Positions 50,623 to 52,419 of a stretch of 52,419 bases of DNA are shown one piece after another. The stretch's first letter is position 1; each line of letters starts with the position of its first letter. Under the pieces are notes generated by a model. The model ran no database searches. It was not told the origin of the DNA and saw nothing but the letters and a program-made list of their open reading frames with translations. Source of the stretch: Helicobacter sp. (GTDB lineage Bacteria; Campylobacterota; Campylobacteria; Campylobacterales; Helicobacteraceae). The position numbers and the translations under genes were made by a program. The DNA is taken from NCBI GenBank assembly GCA_022766795.1, contig JALEPE010000083.1, positions 1 through 52,419 on the forward strand, written 5' to 3'.

Positions 50623-51993
50623 CTACTGCACGGCTTTGCTTGGTGGATAGATAAATACACTTTCTCTAAATACTTCAATAGGCTTTTCGCTACCAATTGC
50701 ATAGGCTTTAATGTTTAGCGGAATATGCGTATCTTTTTGCGCATCTTGTGCTAGATTTTTATTGTCTGCATAAAGCACCACCACTTGCTTAGATTTTTCG
50801 CCGGGCTTAATAAGAAATGGCTTACTTGGGCGTTTAATTTTAATATCCGCATTCCCTTGCACTTCAAAATAAAACTCATAAGCTTCCTTTTGTGTGTTTT
50901 GGAACAAGAAAATATAGGAATTTTCCACACGCGCATTATCGCGAATCGTATAAAGCTCCTGACGATTGATATTTAAAAGCATATCCTCTTTTTTGGAACT
51001 CATCACCAAAAGAGCAGAGAATACAACCACCATAGCCACAATATAACCAATCGTCTTAAATCGCATATAGCGCACTTTTTGGCGATCTTCAATGCTTTGT
51101 GGGCTAGTCCAAGAAATGAGTGTTTCTTTGCCGAGTTTTCCCATTACTTTCGTGCAGGCGTCTGAACATTCAAGGCAGTTAATGCACTCTAGCTGCATTC
51201 CTTTACGAATATCAATATGTGTAGGACAGATTTTCACACAAGCTTCACAACCTGTGCATTCTGCATTTGGCACTTCGGGTTTTTTCCACAATTTAATGCC
51301 TTTAGGATCAAACACAGCTCCCCCGCGTTTATAATCATAAACCGTCATAATTGTGTCATTATCGTATAAGACGCTTTGCACACGGCTATAAGGACACATA
51401 TAAATACAGAAATTTTCCTTAATAAATACAACAATCGCAATGAGTGCAATCGTGAATCCTAACCAAAAAATAAACAAAAATTTATGCTCCAATGGGTTTT
51501 GAATATACTTGAAAAAATCCTCTGGTGGCACAAAATACCACATAAGGTTAGACGCTGCGACCAAAGCAACTAACGCAAAAACCACAAGAGAAACCGCCTT
51601 TTTAAGCTTATTGCTTCCCAAGCTCATATCGGGTTCTAGTTGGCGATTCTCCATTCTCTTGCGCAAACCCAAAATCTTTGTTTCCAACAAATCACGATAC
51701 AACACGCGAAAGATTGTCTGCGGACAAGCCCACCCGCACCAAACGCGTCCCGCAAGAGTCGTCATAAAAAAGATTGCTAAAAACATTAAAATTAACAAAA
51801 AAGGCATAAGATAAAGCTCTTGCATATCAAAGGCAACGCCGAGTAAATGCAACTGCTTATGGTCAAAAGAAAGTAAAAAAATGTGATTCCCATTGATTCT
51901 AATAAATGGAATCGTTAAGATAAGAATGGTTGTAATAAAATACATCACATAACGTTTTTTTAAATATTGCCGCACATTACGCACTTGTTCCAT
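50623..51993 (-). CDS. ccoG: CcoG (RdxA/FixG), cbb3 oxidase maturation Fe-S protein
   Basis: The protein (456 residues) has five membrane helices. After the second lies VWCGWACPQTIFR, then a bacterial ferredoxin part with CTGCEACVKICP and CINCLECSDACTKVM, and a periplasmic C-terminal immunoglobulin-like domain (~residues 350-450). CcoG is a cupric reductase in assembly of cbb3-type cytochrome oxidase. I chose the ATG at 51993 with AAAGGAG before it; a longer start at 52038 lacks support. The cco structural genes are not in the window. Confidence 0.93.
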   Translation of the reverse strand: MEQVRNVRQYLKKRYVMYFITTILILTIPFIRINGNHIFLLSFDHKQLHLLGVAFDMQELYLMPFLLILMFLAIFFMTTLAGRVWCGWACPQTIFRVLYRDLLETKILGLRKRMENRQLEPDMSLGSNKLKKAVSLVVFALVALVAASNLMWYFVPPEDFFKYIQNPLEHKFLFIFWLGFTIALIAIVVFIKENFCIYMCPYSRVQSVLYDNDTIMTVYDYKRGGAVFDPKGIKLWKKPEVPNAECTGCEACVKICPTHIDIRKGMQLECINCLECSDACTKVMGKLGKETLISWTSPQSIEDRQKVRYMRFKTIGYIVAMVVVFSALLVMSSKKEDMLLNINRQELYTIRDNARVENSYIFLFQNTQKEAYEFYFEVQGNADIKIKRPSKPFLIKPGEKSKQVVVLYADNKNLAQDAQKDTHIPLNIKAYAIGSEKPIEVFRESVFIYPPSKAVQ

Positions 51994-52028
51994 TAAAACT
52001 CCTTTTGAAAATCTAAAAACTCTTTGCA

Positions 52029-52034
52029 ATATTA
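52029..52034 (-). promoter_or_regulatory. Extended -10 promoter (TGC-TAATAT) of ccoG
   Basis: On the minus strand TGC precedes TAATAT about 36 bases before the ATG of ccoG. Confidence 0.45.
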
Positions 52035-52119
52035 GCACAATATAGGGGTAAAATAGTAAAAAGAATCAAATTTTTGCGTTTATAGTGTGATTTTTTCACA
52101 TTTTTTGCACGCTTTATGT

Positions 52120-52125
52120 TAGAAT
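52120..52125 (+). promoter_or_regulatory. Extended -10 promoter (TGT-TAGAAT) of rpsU
   Basis: TGT precedes TAGAAT about 50 bases before the rpsU ATG. Confidence 0.55.
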
Positions 52126-52130
52126 TGCAA

Positions 52131-52146
52131 ACTTCAATTTTGAAGT
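52131..52146 (+). other. Small hairpin in the rpsU leader
   Basis: ACTTCAA and TTGAAGT pair perfectly over 7 bp around TT. It falls at the very beginning of the predicted rpsU mRNA, where it may stabilise the transcript or take part in control of S21 synthesis. Confidence 0.5.
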
Positions 52147-52174
52147 ATATTTTTACACAAAGGTGGTGATTTAG

Positions 52175-52387
52175 ATGCCGGGTATCAAAGTCAGAGAAAA
52201 CGAATCTTTTGATGATGCGTATAGAAAGTTTAAAAAACAAGCAGATAGAAATCTTGTTGTAACTGAAAGTCGCGCAAGAAGATTCTTTGAACCAAAAACT
52301 GAAAAGCGCAAAAAGCAAAAAATCAGCGCACGCAAAAAAATGCTCAAACGCTTATATATGCTTCGCCGCTACGAATCAAGGCTCTAA
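52175..52387 (+). CDS. rpsU: 30S ribosomal protein S21
   Basis: The protein has 70 residues, is very basic and matches bS21: GIKVRENESFDDAYRKFKKQ, then ESRARRFFEPKTEKRKKQK and a basic end. S21 contacts the anti-Shine-Dalgarno region of 16S rRNA. AAAGGTGGTG lies before the ATG. It is transcribed alone from an extended -10 promoter and has a perfect terminator-type hairpin. Confidence 0.96.
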   Translation: MPGIKVRENESFDDAYRKFKKQADRNLVVTESRARRFFEPKTEKRKKQKISARKKMLKRLYMLRRYESRL

Positions 52388-52390
52388 TCC

Positions 52391-52416
52391 TTTAGGATTC
52401 CATTTGGAATCCTAAA
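52391..52416 (+). terminator. Hairpin after rpsU
   Basis: TTTAGGATTCCA and TGGAATCCTAAA form a perfect 12-bp stem with a 2-base loop. The window ends three bases later, so any T run cannot be checked. The stem contains the RGAWTCY-type word frequent in this genome. Confidence 0.75.
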
Positions 52417-52419
52417 TTG

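Overview
The window is AT-rich chromosomal DNA from an epsilonproteobacterium (Campylobacterota), most likely a non-gastric (enterohepatic) Helicobacter. Five observations point there. Complex I has the Helicobacter/Campylobacter layout, with non-canonical proteins in the nuoE and nuoF positions. The flagellar gene pflA lies close downstream of nuoN. The order tal-rplY-pth-lptF/G-family gene matches what I recall from H. pylori. NifS/NifU and Mqo are of the Helicobacter type. De novo purine genes (purH, purL) and argJ are present, which as I recall H. pylori lacks. The species is not determined. || Layout. 1-2100: the 3' end of argJ, a small YdcH/DUF465 protein, and a CjaA-like amino-acid-binding lipoprotein with a clear terminator. 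2134-16083: a 14-gene complex I operon (nuoA to nuoN), tightly packed with many start/stop overlaps, preceded by a large hairpin and an extended -10 promoter. 16108-18607: a lipoprotein on the minus strand, then a PilJ-like membrane sensor coupled to a metallophosphoesterase. 18667-22048: pflA, xseB and a nitrilase-fold protein lacking the catalytic Cys, coupled by overlaps. 22160-24019: rpoD. 24020-24473: gene-free, filled with dispersed CGTCATTGCGAG-type repeats. 24474-33814: a minus-strand block of ppsA, serB, tal, rplY, pth, LptF/G-family permease, purH and a GT8 glycosyltransferase. 33968-36178: purL. 36179-36706: a second repeat cluster. 36707-39172: an orphan exported protein, a lipoprotein, an AzlCD pair and an ArsC-like protein. 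39172-43665: one overlapping operon of an SH3/NlpC-P60 lipoprotein, a metal-type ABC ATPase, malate:quinone oxidoreductase, the ABC permease and a small membrane protein. 43699-52018, minus strand: prfB, mnmH/selU, SRP RNA, nifU, nifS, kdsB, a zinc-ribbon protein, an AI-2E family permease and ccoG. 52175-52387: rpsU. || How the genes work together. Complex I and Mqo both feed electrons to the quinone pool, and CcoG matures cbb3 oxidase, so respiration dominates. NifS/NifU would supply the many Fe-S clusters of NuoB, NuoG, NuoI and CcoG. KdsB, the GT8 enzyme, the LptF/G-family permease and the NlpC/P60 lipoprotein concern the envelope. No prophage, transposase, CRISPR array, tRNA or rRNA gene was seen. 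The most unusual signals are at DNA level: strong enrichment of a palindromic heptamer of the form RGAWTCY in every reading frame and in intergenic DNA, and two clusters of mobile-looking palindromic repeats that include an almost identical inverted 42-nt pair 12 kb apart.
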